Source: Methylobacter sp. (GTDB taxonomy: Bacteria; Pseudomonadota; Gammaproteobacteria; Methylococcales; Methylomonadaceae). Taken from it: DNA of 64,000 nt. Each line of letters starts with the position of its first letter. Position 1 is the first letter of the stretch. The position numbers and the translations under genes are program-made. Below the pieces are notes generated by a model. It was not told the origin of the DNA. It did not search any database and was given only the letters and a program-made list of their open reading frames with translations. The DNA lies in assembly GCA_030684815.1 (NCBI GenBank), contig JAUXXQ010000017.1, forward strand, positions 1-64,000, read 5' to 3'. Shown in pieces: positions 54,177 to 62,829 of this stretch.

Positions 54177-55286
54177 CTAATCAGTGCTGCCGGAAGACAT
54201 GGCTTGTTCCAGATCGACAAAGACAGGATGAATTTTATTGCCGTCCTTTGCATTCTCGGCACCTTCGAACAATACCGTGTCGTCTTTGGACAAACCGGAT
54301 TCCACCGCATAAAAATCCGGGAAACGCATTTGGGGGATGATATTCCTTTGTTTAAGCACGCCATCCTGATTGACCACGAAAACATAAATCTTGTCTTGAA
54401 TTTCAAAGGTTGATTTTTGCGGAATCAACAACGCATTTTTAAGCTGTTTATTGACAACGACCTTGCCATTCGCGCCATGTTTTAAAATGGCGTCGGGATT
54501 CGGAAACCTCGCCCTGAAAGCAATATTGCCCGTTGCTTGGTCGAATTCGCTTTCGATCATTTCTATTTTGCCTTCGTGGCCGTAAAGTGCGTTGTTGGCA
54601 AGCTTCAAACCCACGGTTTTTGTTTTCTTTTCAGCACTGGCAATGTAGTTTAAATAATCGGTTTCCGAGAGATTGAAATAAGCGAAGACCTCCCTGTTGT
54701 CGGAAATGGAAGTCAACATATCGCCTTCCGCTATCAAACTGCCCACTTTGTTCGGGATACGGTTAATAATGCCGTTGTAGGGGGCTTTTATATGTGCAAA
54801 CGACAGGTATAAAGCAGCTTGCTCTTTGTGAGCCAACGCCTCTTCCACGCTGGCTTTTAATGCATCTGTTTTGGCTTTTATGACATCGAGCTCCGTTTTA
54901 GAGATAATGTTTTTTTCCACCAACAGCCCCACGTTTTTTAATTCAACGTCAGCCGCCTTCATATCCGCTATAGCATTTTTATACGCGGCATCCGCTTTTT
55001 GCAGCTCTTTTTCAAATTCCAAAAAGTTAAGCGTGAACAGCAATTGCCCTTCCTTTACCGACTGCCCTTCGTCCACATAAATATTTTCAATGTAGCCTTT
55101 AACTTTACTTCTCACCTCTACATACTTTACCGACTGAATTTCGGCGACATATTCGCTACTGTAGGCGGCGTCTTTTACGATAGGTTTCGTCACCTCGTGG
55201 GTATCGACTTTTTCAGGCTCTTTTTTTGAGCTGCACGATGCTGCGATTAAGCACAATGCGAGGAACAGTAGTTGGCTATTTTTCAT
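54177..55286 (-). CDS. RND periplasmic adaptor (membrane fusion lipoprotein)
   Basis: 369 residues. Lipoprotein signal (FLALCLIAASC-SSKKEPEKVD). Then the adaptor fold: two lipoyl half-motifs (VRSKVKGYIENIYVDEGQSVKEGQLLF and AHIKAPYNGIINRIPNKVGSLI) around an alpha-hairpin, then beta-barrel and membrane-proximal domains. It bridges pump and outer-membrane channel. It is Lys- and AT-richer than neighbouring housekeeping genes, which fits transfer. First gene of the efflux operon, divergent from the sensor kinase. Confidence 0.92.
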   Translation of the reverse strand: MKNSQLLFLALCLIAASCSSKKEPEKVDTHEVTKPIVKDAAYSSEYVAEIQSVKYVEVRSKVKGYIENIYVDEGQSVKEGQLLFTLNFLEFEKELQKADAAYKNAIADMKAADVELKNVGLLVEKNIISKTELDVIKAKTDALKASVEEALAHKEQAALYLSFAHIKAPYNGIINRIPNKVGSLIAEGDMLTSISDNREVFAYFNLSETDYLNYIASAEKKTKTVGLKLANNALYGHEGKIEMIESEFDQATGNIAFRARFPNPDAILKHGANGKVVVNKQLKNALLIPQKSTFEIQDKIYVFVVNQDGVLKQRNIIPQMRFPDFYAVESGLSKDDTVLFEGAENAKDGNKIHPVFVDLEQAMSSGSTD

Positions 55287-55518
55287 GTTGGGTAATTATG
55301 CTTATTAAAATTTTTGCCCTGTGGCGCGCTTATCAGCTGCAAACGGACAAATGAATTGTGACGGCGTTGCATCACTTAACCGATAAGTACAAGCAATAAA
55401 CAAGCCAAAAACAACGCCAGAAAAACATATTACCTTTCTTATAGTTAGCCCCTATTGGGTATTTGCGCCTTTGGACAAGTGTTGCATTTTGCAGCATTCA
55501 TGTGCAGAATCCGGCATT

Positions 55519-56994
55519 ATGTCGATCATCTATAAATTAACCTTGTCCTTATTTGCCTTATCTTTGCTGGTTTTTGGCATCTATGGGACTTACCAGCTCC
55601 GAACCGAATCGCAGGATTTGCGCGATGCGGTAGAACAAGAAACGCGTTTATTAGCCAACAGCTTGCTGGTTTCAGTCGAAAATGCCTTACGGGATCATCA
55701 GATTGAAGATGTGCAAAAACTCATGCAGCAATTAGAACGCATCAAACCCTCTGTCGACGTCCGCATCTATATCCAAAACAGCAATATCATCCGTTCCGAT
55801 GAAGAAAGCCTGGTATGGCCGGAAAAAGTCGAGCAGTCCTTATACCAGGCAGCAAAAGAAGGTGAACTAAAACAGTTTTATTACCCGGCCGACACCCCCC
55901 AACTATTCATTTTCACATTGCCATTTAATGAGGGTTCAAGCACTTTACGCGGCAATGTGGCTATCGTGAGATCACTGCAAACGATGAATGACAACTTAAG
56001 TAAAACCAAAACCTATATCCTTTTATCCTTAATTACTTTCATTCTGTTCACTTCCTTGCTGTGCCTTTTGTTAGGCCATATCTATATTTCCCTGCCCCTA
56101 CAACGACTCCGTCAGGCCATGCGGGCTTTTAGCGACAGCACAGCCCCACCCGAACCTTTGCCCGTATCCGGTAACGATGAACTTGCGGTAGTGACACAAG
56201 AATTTAACCGGATGACTGCCGAGTTGTTTTCGGCTTACCAGCGGCTAGATGTCGAAACGGAACATAGGCGGAAACTGCAACGGGCATTACAAGACGCCGA
56301 CAAATTGATTACTATCGGCCAGTTATCGGCTGAACTTGCCCACGAAATTGGCTCCCCCTTGCAAATTGTCAACGGCAGGGCAAGAGCGCTGGCAAAGTGC
56401 AACGATGATTATGATGAGGTACGCCGCATTGCCAACATTTTAGTCGACCAAACTGACCGTATCACCCGAATAGTCCAGCGTCTCCTGGAGTTTGCGCCCC
56501 GCCATTCGACCGAACCCATGAGTTGCGATGTCATCGCGGCTATCGCCGAAGTTATTGATATGCTGGGTTTTGAAGCACGACGCCAAGAAGTCAGTATGAC
56601 TTTTACACACCCTGAATCGTTGCCGTTAATACCGATCAACAAAGACAGCATTCAACAGATTGTTTTAAACTTACTGACCAATGCGTTAGCCGCCCTGGTT
56701 AACACAGGCGCCATAACCATCGGCTTATCTCATGCCTCGATTAACTATGCCGACCAAACCATTCCGGCACTAAGGCTTACCGTAGGCGACACCGGAACAG
56801 GAATTGCCCCGGAACATCTACCGCAATTGTTTGACCATTATTTCACTACGCGCGGCCGACAAGGCGGTACCGGTCTCGGTTTAGCCGTGGTCAAAACGTT
56901 AGTGACTGAAATGGGCGGCAGTGTCATGGCCGAATCGGAACCTGGAAAAGGCAGCCTATTTACCATTTACTTACCGTGGAGAATATTATTATGA
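55519..56994 (+). CDS. Membrane sensor histidine kinase (NtrB-like)
   Basis: 491 residues from the ATG at 55519. The frame is open from 55471, but those residues are hydrophilic and poorly translated-looking. TM1 (LTLSLFALSLLVFGIYGTY), a periplasmic sensor region of about 140 residues, TM2 (YILLSLITFILFTSLLCLLLG), HAMP, H-box AELAHEIGSPLQIV and HATPase boxes NLLTNALAALV, GDTGTGIAPE, GGTGLGLAVVK. It pairs with the NtrC-type regulator whose ATG overlaps its stop. Located back-to-back with the RND operon, so I infer it controls efflux or envelope-stress genes. Signal unknown. Confidence 0.9.
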   Translation: MSIIYKLTLSLFALSLLVFGIYGTYQLRTESQDLRDAVEQETRLLANSLLVSVENALRDHQIEDVQKLMQQLERIKPSVDVRIYIQNSNIIRSDEESLVWPEKVEQSLYQAAKEGELKQFYYPADTPQLFIFTLPFNEGSSTLRGNVAIVRSLQTMNDNLSKTKTYILLSLITFILFTSLLCLLLGHIYISLPLQRLRQAMRAFSDSTAPPEPLPVSGNDELAVVTQEFNRMTAELFSAYQRLDVETEHRRKLQRALQDADKLITIGQLSAELAHEIGSPLQIVNGRARALAKCNDDYDEVRRIANILVDQTDRITRIVQRLLEFAPRHSTEPMSCDVIAAIAEVIDMLGFEARRQEVSMTFTHPESLPLIPINKDSIQQIVLNLLTNALAALVNTGAITIGLSHASINYADQTIPALRLTVGDTGTGIAPEHLPQLFDHYFTTRGRQGGTGLGLAVVKTLVTEMGGSVMAESEPGKGSLFTIYLPWRILL

Positions 56995-58343
56995 CAGCAA
57001 CAAGCGGCCGTCTTTTAGTGATCGATGACGATCCCGGCGTTGTTGATTATCTAATCGATATGTTACGGCAGGTTAATTATTCGGTCGTTGGCTTCACAGA
57101 AAGTGCAAAGGCGCTGCAAGCGATCAAAACCGAGCCCTTTGACCTAGTGATATCCGACATCATCATGCCCGGGATGCGCGGCCTGGAATTGATGGCGGCC
57201 ATACACCATAAACGGCCTGAACAGTTGGTCTTGCTAATGACGGCCTTCGGCAGCATTGATTTGGCAATGCAAGGCATGCGCGCTGGTGCCTGCGACTTTC
57301 TGACCAAACCTTTTCGTATCGAAGAGCTTTACGCGGCAATAACCCGTGCGCTTGAAGACCGGCAAATGCGGCGCACGGCGGTAAAAGTCGGCTTTGCCAA
57401 CGATAAAAACAGTGCGGCCAGTGTTTTTATAACCCATAGCCCGTGCATGCAACGCTTGATAAGACTGGCAACACGGGCGGCAGCCGTCAATTCCACGATA
57501 CTGCTGACCGGCGAAAGCGGCACCGGCAAAAGTGCAGTGGCCCATTGGATTCATGACAACAGCCAACATAACCGGGGGCCTTTTATCGCCGTCAATTGCG
57601 CTGCATTGCCGCACAGTTTAGTGGAAAGTGAATTGTTCGGCGTTCGTAAAGGTGCTTTTACCGATGCAGGAAAAGATAGGCCGGGGTTGTTTTTGCAAGC
57701 CGACTCAGGGACATTATTTCTCGATGAAATTGCCGAACTGCCTTTAGAAATCCAGCCTAAACTGCTGCGGGCACTGGAAACCGGAAAAGTCCGCGCATTG
57801 GGCGACACCAAAGAAACCGAGGTCAATGTCCGCTTGATTGCCGCCAGCCATCAGCCTTTGGAGCAACGCGTCAACGACAACCAATTCCGCTCCGACCTTT
57901 ATCACCGACTGAATGTCATTAGCCTTGAAGTGCCGCCATTAAGGGAACGCAAGGAAGATCTTGATGAACTAACCAAAACACTCATCGACACCACTTGCCT
58001 GCGCCTTGGCAGACAAGGGTCGGTCAATATTTCAGTGGAAGTGTTGCGCTGGATTAGAGCCTATCATTGGCCGGGTAATGTCCGGGAACTTGCCAACACC
58101 TTGGAACGGGCTATCGTACTTGCCGAACATGACACCCTTTTGCTAGAAGATTTGGCGCAAGCGTCGAAAATACCCGTCAACGATAAGAATTTTCTCGAAT
58201 TGGCCATGGCGCAAGGGTGGACGCTAGAGGATATCGAACACGCCTATATTCGCCATGTTTTAGCCGTAACCGGCGGCAATAAAATCCAGGCATCGCGAAT
58301 TCTCGGTTTAGATCGCAGCACCTTGTACCGTAAACTGGGGTAA
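56991..58343 (+). CDS. NtrC-family sigma-54-type response regulator with GAFTDA loop
   Basis: 450 residues from the ATG at 56991 (ATGA overlap with the kinase, GGAG nine bases upstream). Receiver (LLVIDDDPG, phospho-Asp in VISDIIMPG, Lys in LTKPF), AAA+ domain with Walker A GESGTGKS and Walker B GTLFLDEIAELP, and a Fis-type helix-turn-helix (NKIQASRILGLDRSTLYRKLG). The loop that normally reads GAFTGA, which contacts sigma-54, reads GAFTDA here. It may be a functional variant or may act without sigma-54. The arginine finger region HRLNVISLEVPPLRER is intact. Confidence 0.92.
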   Translation: MTATSGRLLVIDDDPGVVDYLIDMLRQVNYSVVGFTESAKALQAIKTEPFDLVISDIIMPGMRGLELMAAIHHKRPEQLVLLMTAFGSIDLAMQGMRAGACDFLTKPFRIEELYAAITRALEDRQMRRTAVKVGFANDKNSAASVFITHSPCMQRLIRLATRAAAVNSTILLTGESGTGKSAVAHWIHDNSQHNRGPFIAVNCAALPHSLVESELFGVRKGAFTDAGKDRPGLFLQADSGTLFLDEIAELPLEIQPKLLRALETGKVRALGDTKETEVNVRLIAASHQPLEQRVNDNQFRSDLYHRLNVISLEVPPLRERKEDLDELTKTLIDTTCLRLGRQGSVNISVEVLRWIRAYHWPGNVRELANTLERAIVLAEHDTLLLEDLAQASKIPVNDKNFLELAMAQGWTLEDIEHAYIRHVLAVTGGNKIQASRILGLDRSTLYRKLG

Positions 58344-58534
58344 ATCACCTAATCGCCCCATAATTGACCTTATATTGTTGCAAATTATAGGACATACAAA
58401 AACTATTGCTGCACGAAAAATTGACGCTCACCATCAAGAGCACAAGAAAAATAATGTCCTTCACCGCCTTCGTGGCGCATAAGAAATATTAAAAGGCTTT
58501 TGAGCGCTTACGATAGCCTTTATAATCGTAAGCT

Positions 58535-59122
58535 ATGAGCCTACAAAACCGCATCATCAACCATTTCTCCGACAGCCTGCAAATCCAGCAGGACACGCTG
58601 GCTAACCTTGGCGAGCTTATTGAATTTGCCTCGCAACGCCTGGTCGCCGCCTTGCTGAATGACAAAAAAATCCTGACTTGCGGCAATGGCCGCTCTGCTG
58701 CCGTCGCCCAAGTGCTGTCATCGGCCATGCTCAACCAATATGAGCGCGACCGGCCTTCGTTGCCCGCCATCGCTTTAACCGGCGATGTAACCACGCTGAC
58801 CGCAATAGCGAACGACTACCATTTTGATGATGTCTTCGCCAAACAGCTAAGAGCCTTGGGGCAAAGCGGCGACATATTGGTGGTTTATAGCGACGGCGAA
58901 AATTCCGCCAATATCGCCAAAGCCGTGAGCACCGCGCACGACAAAGACATTAGCGTGATCGCGCTGACCGGCAATAATGGCGGCATGATTGCGCCGTTGC
59001 TGCATGAAACCGACATCGAAATCCGCGTGGTGTCGACCTCCAGCGCCCACATTCAGGAAGTTCATGTGTTAATCACCCATTGCCTGTGCGACCTGATTGA
59101 CCATCAATTATTTGGCGGCTAA
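58535..59122 (+). CDS. diaA: DiaA/GmhA-like SIS-domain protein
   Basis: 195 residues (E. coli DiaA 196). SIS domain with GNGRSAAVAQVLSSAML, the QSGDILVVYSDGENSANI phosphosugar loop and the C-terminal HVLITHCLCDLIDHQLF. The genome position (normally yraN-diaA) favours DiaA, the DnaA-binding regulator of replication initiation, over phosphoheptose isomerase GmhA. The Ser of SGxS-type loops is changed (YSDGENSAN), also more DiaA-like. The 191-nt gap upstream (58344-58534) holds no feature I can name. Confidence 0.85.
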   Translation: MSLQNRIINHFSDSLQIQQDTLANLGELIEFASQRLVAALLNDKKILTCGNGRSAAVAQVLSSAMLNQYERDRPSLPAIALTGDVTTLTAIANDYHFDDVFAKQLRALGQSGDILVVYSDGENSANIAKAVSTAHDKDISVIALTGNNGGMIAPLLHETDIEIRVVSTSSAHIQEVHVLITHCLCDLIDHQLFGG

Positions 59123-59148
59123 AGCAAGCTACACCCACCTCACGTTTT

Positions 59149-60555
59149 TTGACGACATTGACTCACATCGCCCCCCTGCCCCCCGGTTTTTTAAACTTGC
59201 TGGCTGATATTTTCGCAGCCGAAACCATTTTTACCGCCCCCGAAGACTGCTGGACTTACGGCTACGACAACAGCCGCCGCCACGTGCTGCCGCAGGCCGT
59301 GGTCTTCCCGACCACGCATGAGCAAGTGGTCGCCGTGGTCAATGCCTGCAACCAGTTTAACATTGCACTGACCGCCAGAGGGCGCGGCACCGGCACCACC
59401 GGCGCCACGGTGCCGCTAAAAGGCGGCCTGATTGTGTCGCTGGAACGCATGAACAAACTGGTCGAATTTTCCCCCGACAACCGCTACATCATCGTCGAGC
59501 CTGGCATGACCAACCAGCAGGTGCAGGACATTGCCAAAAAGCGCGGTTTTTTCTGGCCGCCCGATCCGACCAGCGCCGCTTTTTGCAGCATCGGCGGCAA
59601 TCTGGCCTACAACTCCGCAGGCCCCAGAGCGGTCAAATACGGTACGCCCCGGGAAAATACGCTGGGTTTGCGCGCTGTGACCGGCGCGGGCAAGGACATC
59701 CGCGTCGGCGTCCACACCAGCAAAGGCGTGGTCGGTTATGACCTGACCCGGCTGATACTCGGCTCGGAAGGCACGCTGGCGATCATTACCCAGGCGACGC
59801 TGAAACTGACGCCGCTGCCGGAAGCGACCAAAACGCTCCGAGCTATTTACCATTCAGTATTCGATGCCGCCAAAGCCGTTTCCGCAATCATGTCGCAGCC
59901 GGTGATTCCGTGTGCGCTGGAGTTTATCGACGGCAATGCGATCAACATGATCCGGCACTATTCGGAAACCGATCTGCCCGAAAATGCGGGCGCAATGCTA
60001 ATGATAGAAGTCGACGGCCAATTGGAAGGTTTGGACACGGCGGCGGAAAAAGTGATGGCTGCCGCCAAAAACGACGGTCTGCTGGATATTAGGCTGGCGC
60101 AGACCGAGGCCGAAGTGAAAGCGCTGTGGCAAACCCGCAAAGCCCTGTCCCCGGCTTTGCGCAAAGTCGCGCCGAAAAAAATCAATGAAGATGTGGCAGT
60201 GCCGGTGACCGAAATGCCGGCCTTGATAGCGGGCTTGGGCGAGTTGTCGAAAAAATACGACCTGCCCATCATCAATTTCGGCCATGCCGGTAACGGCAAT
60301 ATCCACGTCAACTTATTGCTCGATCCCGATGAGCCGGAACAAGGCAAAAAAGCCCACGCCTGTCTCGATGAAATCTTTTCCCTGGTCCTGGCGCTCAACG
60401 GCACGTTGTCCGGCGAACATGGCGTAGGCCTTGAAAAACGTGATTTTGTCGACCGGGAACTGGATGCCAATTCGTTGGCCTTGATGCGCGACATCAAGCG
60501 CCAGTTCGACCCAAACGGCATCCTCAACCCCGATAAAATGTTTCCGCTGGTTTAG
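59149..60555 (+). CDS. FAD-linked oxidase, GlcD/lactate-dehydrogenase type
   Basis: 468 residues. N-terminal FAD-binding PCMH domain (VVFPTTHEQVVAVVNACNQ, ARGRGTGTTGATVPLKGGLIVSLERMNKL, PDPTSAAFCSIGGNLAYNSAGP, GYDLTRLILGSEGTLAIITQ). C-terminal FAD-oxidase domain with NFGHAGNGNIHVNLL and LSGEHGVGLEKRDF, the metal/substrate His motifs of the glycolate/D-lactate group. It oxidises a 2-hydroxy acid, substrate not decided. The start appears to be TTG at 59149 with no ribosome-binding site; the next ATG lies well inside the FAD domain. GlcE/GlcF partners are absent. Confidence 0.9.
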   Translation: MTTLTHIAPLPPGFLNLLADIFAAETIFTAPEDCWTYGYDNSRRHVLPQAVVFPTTHEQVVAVVNACNQFNIALTARGRGTGTTGATVPLKGGLIVSLERMNKLVEFSPDNRYIIVEPGMTNQQVQDIAKKRGFFWPPDPTSAAFCSIGGNLAYNSAGPRAVKYGTPRENTLGLRAVTGAGKDIRVGVHTSKGVVGYDLTRLILGSEGTLAIITQATLKLTPLPEATKTLRAIYHSVFDAAKAVSAIMSQPVIPCALEFIDGNAINMIRHYSETDLPENAGAMLMIEVDGQLEGLDTAAEKVMAAAKNDGLLDIRLAQTEAEVKALWQTRKALSPALRKVAPKKINEDVAVPVTEMPALIAGLGELSKKYDLPIINFGHAGNGNIHVNLLLDPDEPEQGKKAHACLDEIFSLVLALNGTLSGEHGVGLEKRDFVDRELDANSLALMRDIKRQFDPNGILNPDKMFPLV

Positions 60556-60650
60556 GGCGATTTCCTGCGGCAATATAACCCGACATGCTGCACGGAAACA
60601 TGTTGAAGGTCATTGTTCCGCCACGTACACCATTTTTGGATTAAAAAACC

Positions 60651-60797
60651 ATGTTGAAAACAAACCAATCGTTCGCCCCCGATATTGCCAGCGACAGCAG
60701 CGACCAGGCCGTTGTGCGCACCATTATCTCAATGGCATACAGCTTGAATTTAGGCATCATTGCCGAAGGCGGGGAGGATGCCGGTCATGAATGTTGA
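60651..60797 (+). pseudogene. Fragment of an EAL (c-di-GMP phosphodiesterase) domain
   Basis: A 48-codon open frame whose product contains DIASDSSDQAVVRTIISMAY and SLNLGIIAEGGE. This is the stretch of EAL domains that runs from after KIDxSFV to the AEGVE motif (compare the intact copy in the 9019-12048 gene). The motif is degraded (AEGGED for AEGVET), and the rest of the domain is missing on both sides. It ends inside the start of the kinase gene and supplies its GGGGAGG ribosome-binding site. Confidence 0.65.
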
Positions 60798-61662
60798 CGT
60801 GCTCTGTGCAGGCCACGCCTGTTATGACCTCGTTTTTTCAGTCAGTCATCAGCCGGGTGCCGATGAAAAAATGGTGGCCGACAGCCTGCTCAGTTGCGGC
60901 GGCGGGCCCGCCGCCAATGCCGCCGTGTGCGTGAGCAAGTTAGGCTTAACATCGACATTTGCCGGTTATTTGGGGCAAGACCTTTATGGCGACCAACATA
61001 TCCAGGAGCTGGCCGCTTACGGCGTCGATACCCGGTTAATCGTCCGTGGAAGCCCTGCCACGCCGTTATCGACGATATTAGTAAAACCCGATGGCAAACG
61101 TTGCTTAATCAATTACAAGGGCAATACCCAGGCCTTACCGGGTGATGTCTTGGACAGCAAGGCGGTGACGGCCAAGGCGATGCTGTTCGATGGCCATGAA
61201 CCGTCCATCTCATTAGCTCTGATTGAACGGGCGCGGCAAACCAACAGCCCGACTGTTTTAGATGCAGGTTCACTACATCAAGGCACACTGGCATTGATGC
61301 GTCAGGTCGATTATCTGGTGTGTTCAGAGAAATTTGCCATCCAGTACGCAGGCAATGAACAGCACGCGTTAAGCCAACTGGCTAAACTCGCCCCTGTCGT
61401 AGTCATCACTTTGGGCGAAAGAGGCGTAATTTGGCAACGGGGCAAAGAACAGGGCGCATTACCGGCTTACCCGATTACCGCCATTGACAGCACGGGGGCC
61501 GGCGATGCTTTTCATGGCGCTTTTGCGGCAGCACTGGCACTTGGCATGGACTGGCAAAGCCTGCTCCGCTATGCCAGCGCCGCCGGGGCTTTATGTTGCA
61601 CACGCATGGGCGCACGTTTAGGCTTACCCAGCCAACAAGACCATGCGGGGTTATTTAGGTAA
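60787..61662 (+). CDS. PfkB/ribokinase-family sugar kinase
   Basis: 291 residues from the ATG at 60787, nine bases after GGGGAGG. Ribokinase fold: VDVLCAGHACYDLVF at the N-terminus, the substrate-binding SCGGGPAANAAVCVSKLG, the ATP region VITLGERGVIW and the catalytic signature AIDSTGAGDAFHGAF. It phosphorylates a sugar or nucleoside with ATP; the specificity cannot be read from sequence. The start overlaps the EAL fragment. Confidence 0.9.
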   Translation: MNVDVLCAGHACYDLVFSVSHQPGADEKMVADSLLSCGGGPAANAAVCVSKLGLTSTFAGYLGQDLYGDQHIQELAAYGVDTRLIVRGSPATPLSTILVKPDGKRCLINYKGNTQALPGDVLDSKAVTAKAMLFDGHEPSISLALIERARQTNSPTVLDAGSLHQGTLALMRQVDYLVCSEKFAIQYAGNEQHALSQLAKLAPVVVITLGERGVIWQRGKEQGALPAYPITAIDSTGAGDAFHGAFAAALALGMDWQSLLRYASAAGALCCTRMGARLGLPSQQDHAGLFR

Positions 61663-61686
61663 TTCCCTGAAAAAGGCATGGCCAAA
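61658..61686. repeat. Short repeat D, copy 2, at the kinase stop
   Basis: GGTAATTCCCTGAAAAAGGC and the following ATGGCCAAA, about 24 of 29 positions like 49544-49572, again beginning at a stop codon. Confidence 0.5.
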
Positions 61687-61745
61687 ATTGCCCTCGAAAA
61701 GCATAAAAACCACCTAATTGCCCGAACATCAACGCCCGTGTAAAG

Positions 61746-62735
61746 TCACATACATGGGAAAAATTTGTCGGCAGGAATATACCTTAACAGCTGTTCGCTA
61801 CAGTAACCCATCATCTCCTGTTCCAGCGCCTGTTGATAAGACACCATGCCTTGCTGGCTGACCAGCGGGCCGGCAAAGAGCTTTTCTTCCGGGTACAGCT
61901 TATGCACTTTCTTAAAAAAGTTTTCCGGTAACCGGAACACGCCAAGACTGACAGAATGCAGCCGATCCAAATTAATGCGGGCAAAAACCTGCCCGAACAA
62001 GTCCCGGTACTGCTGTTGATAACCGGCTTGATAAATCAGCGGATCGAAACGCAGGCCAATCTGCCAGCCTTGTTCCTGCAATTTGACCAAGGCATCCAGA
62101 CGGCGCGCCACCGATGGCGCTTTGGCCTCGACTTTTTGTGCGATTTCATCGGGGGACAGGCTGAAAGCGACGATGCAGCGCGGCAACGGCTCGCGGTTTA
62201 ACAGGCTTCTGACCTGGGTGCTTTTGGTGCGCAATTCCAGCCAGGCATTCGGCAAGGCGGCAAAAAACGGCAAAAATTGTTCGGCAAAACCGGTGACCGG
62301 CTCTAACGCCAAACTGTCGCAATCGTAGCCGGAAAAAAAATGCAGGTTTTCAGTCGGCGACGCCAAGCACAGCTGTTTAATGTCTTGCTGAAAATCCTCG
62401 TAATTAACAAACAACACATAATTGGCCGACTGGTACATGCCCTGCAAAAAACAGTAACGGCAATCGTACAAGCAATTGAGCATGTGCGAAAAATAGTAGT
62501 TCCTGGTTGCGCCGATACCGTAACCCAACGGCGCAGGCAGGGCAAAGTTTTTATATTTTTCCGCCAGTATCAGCGCGGGGCGCTGCTTTTGCAGACGAAA
62601 GTTTTGCGCTTTGGGGTTGAACACTTCGCCGTAGCGGCCGCAGCTGATGGTTCTGGCTTGCGGGAAGCGTGCGACGATGTCGGCAACGCGCGGGTGCTGC
62701 AAAATGGCTTGTTCTATATAAATGGTTTCAATCAT
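61746..62735 (-). CDS. Spore-photoproduct-lyase-like radical SAM protein
   Basis: 329 residues. Radical-SAM CxxxCxxC motif in NCLYDCRYCFLQGMY, followed by the SPL-family segments VNYEDFQ, ELRTKSTQV, IVAFSLSPDEIAQKVEAKAPSVARRLDAL and GWQIGLRFDPLIY. True spore photoproduct lyase repairs UV-induced thymine dimers in spores. In non-spore-forming proteobacteria these homologues are widespread, but their role is not established. The Cys of SPL that donates a hydrogen atom cannot be placed confidently. Single gene, minus strand. Confidence 0.85.
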   Translation of the reverse strand: MIETIYIEQAILQHPRVADIVARFPQARTISCGRYGEVFNPKAQNFRLQKQRPALILAEKYKNFALPAPLGYGIGATRNYYFSHMLNCLYDCRYCFLQGMYQSANYVLFVNYEDFQQDIKQLCLASPTENLHFFSGYDCDSLALEPVTGFAEQFLPFFAALPNAWLELRTKSTQVRSLLNREPLPRCIVAFSLSPDEIAQKVEAKAPSVARRLDALVKLQEQGWQIGLRFDPLIYQAGYQQQYRDLFGQVFARINLDRLHSVSLGVFRLPENFFKKVHKLYPEEKLFAGPLVSQQGMVSYQQALEQEMMGYCSEQLLRYIPADKFFPCM

Positions 62736-62829
62736 TAGGCGTAACGACTCAGTGAAAAAAGAAATAGAACACGGATGCCAATAGTAGGCGCTTTAGGCGG
62801 CGCGAAGTTTTATTCTCGTGGGAACGAGG

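Noticed and set aside
55440-55518. Possible sigma-54 promoter (TGGAC…TTGCA) before the kinase gene
   Set aside because: The GG-to-GC spacing is one base short and the -24 element is poor; I could not support it.
60760-60786. Longer N-terminus for the sugar kinase (start at 60760)
   Set aside because: Those codons belong to the EAL fragment region and the GGGGAGG site fits the ATG at 60787.
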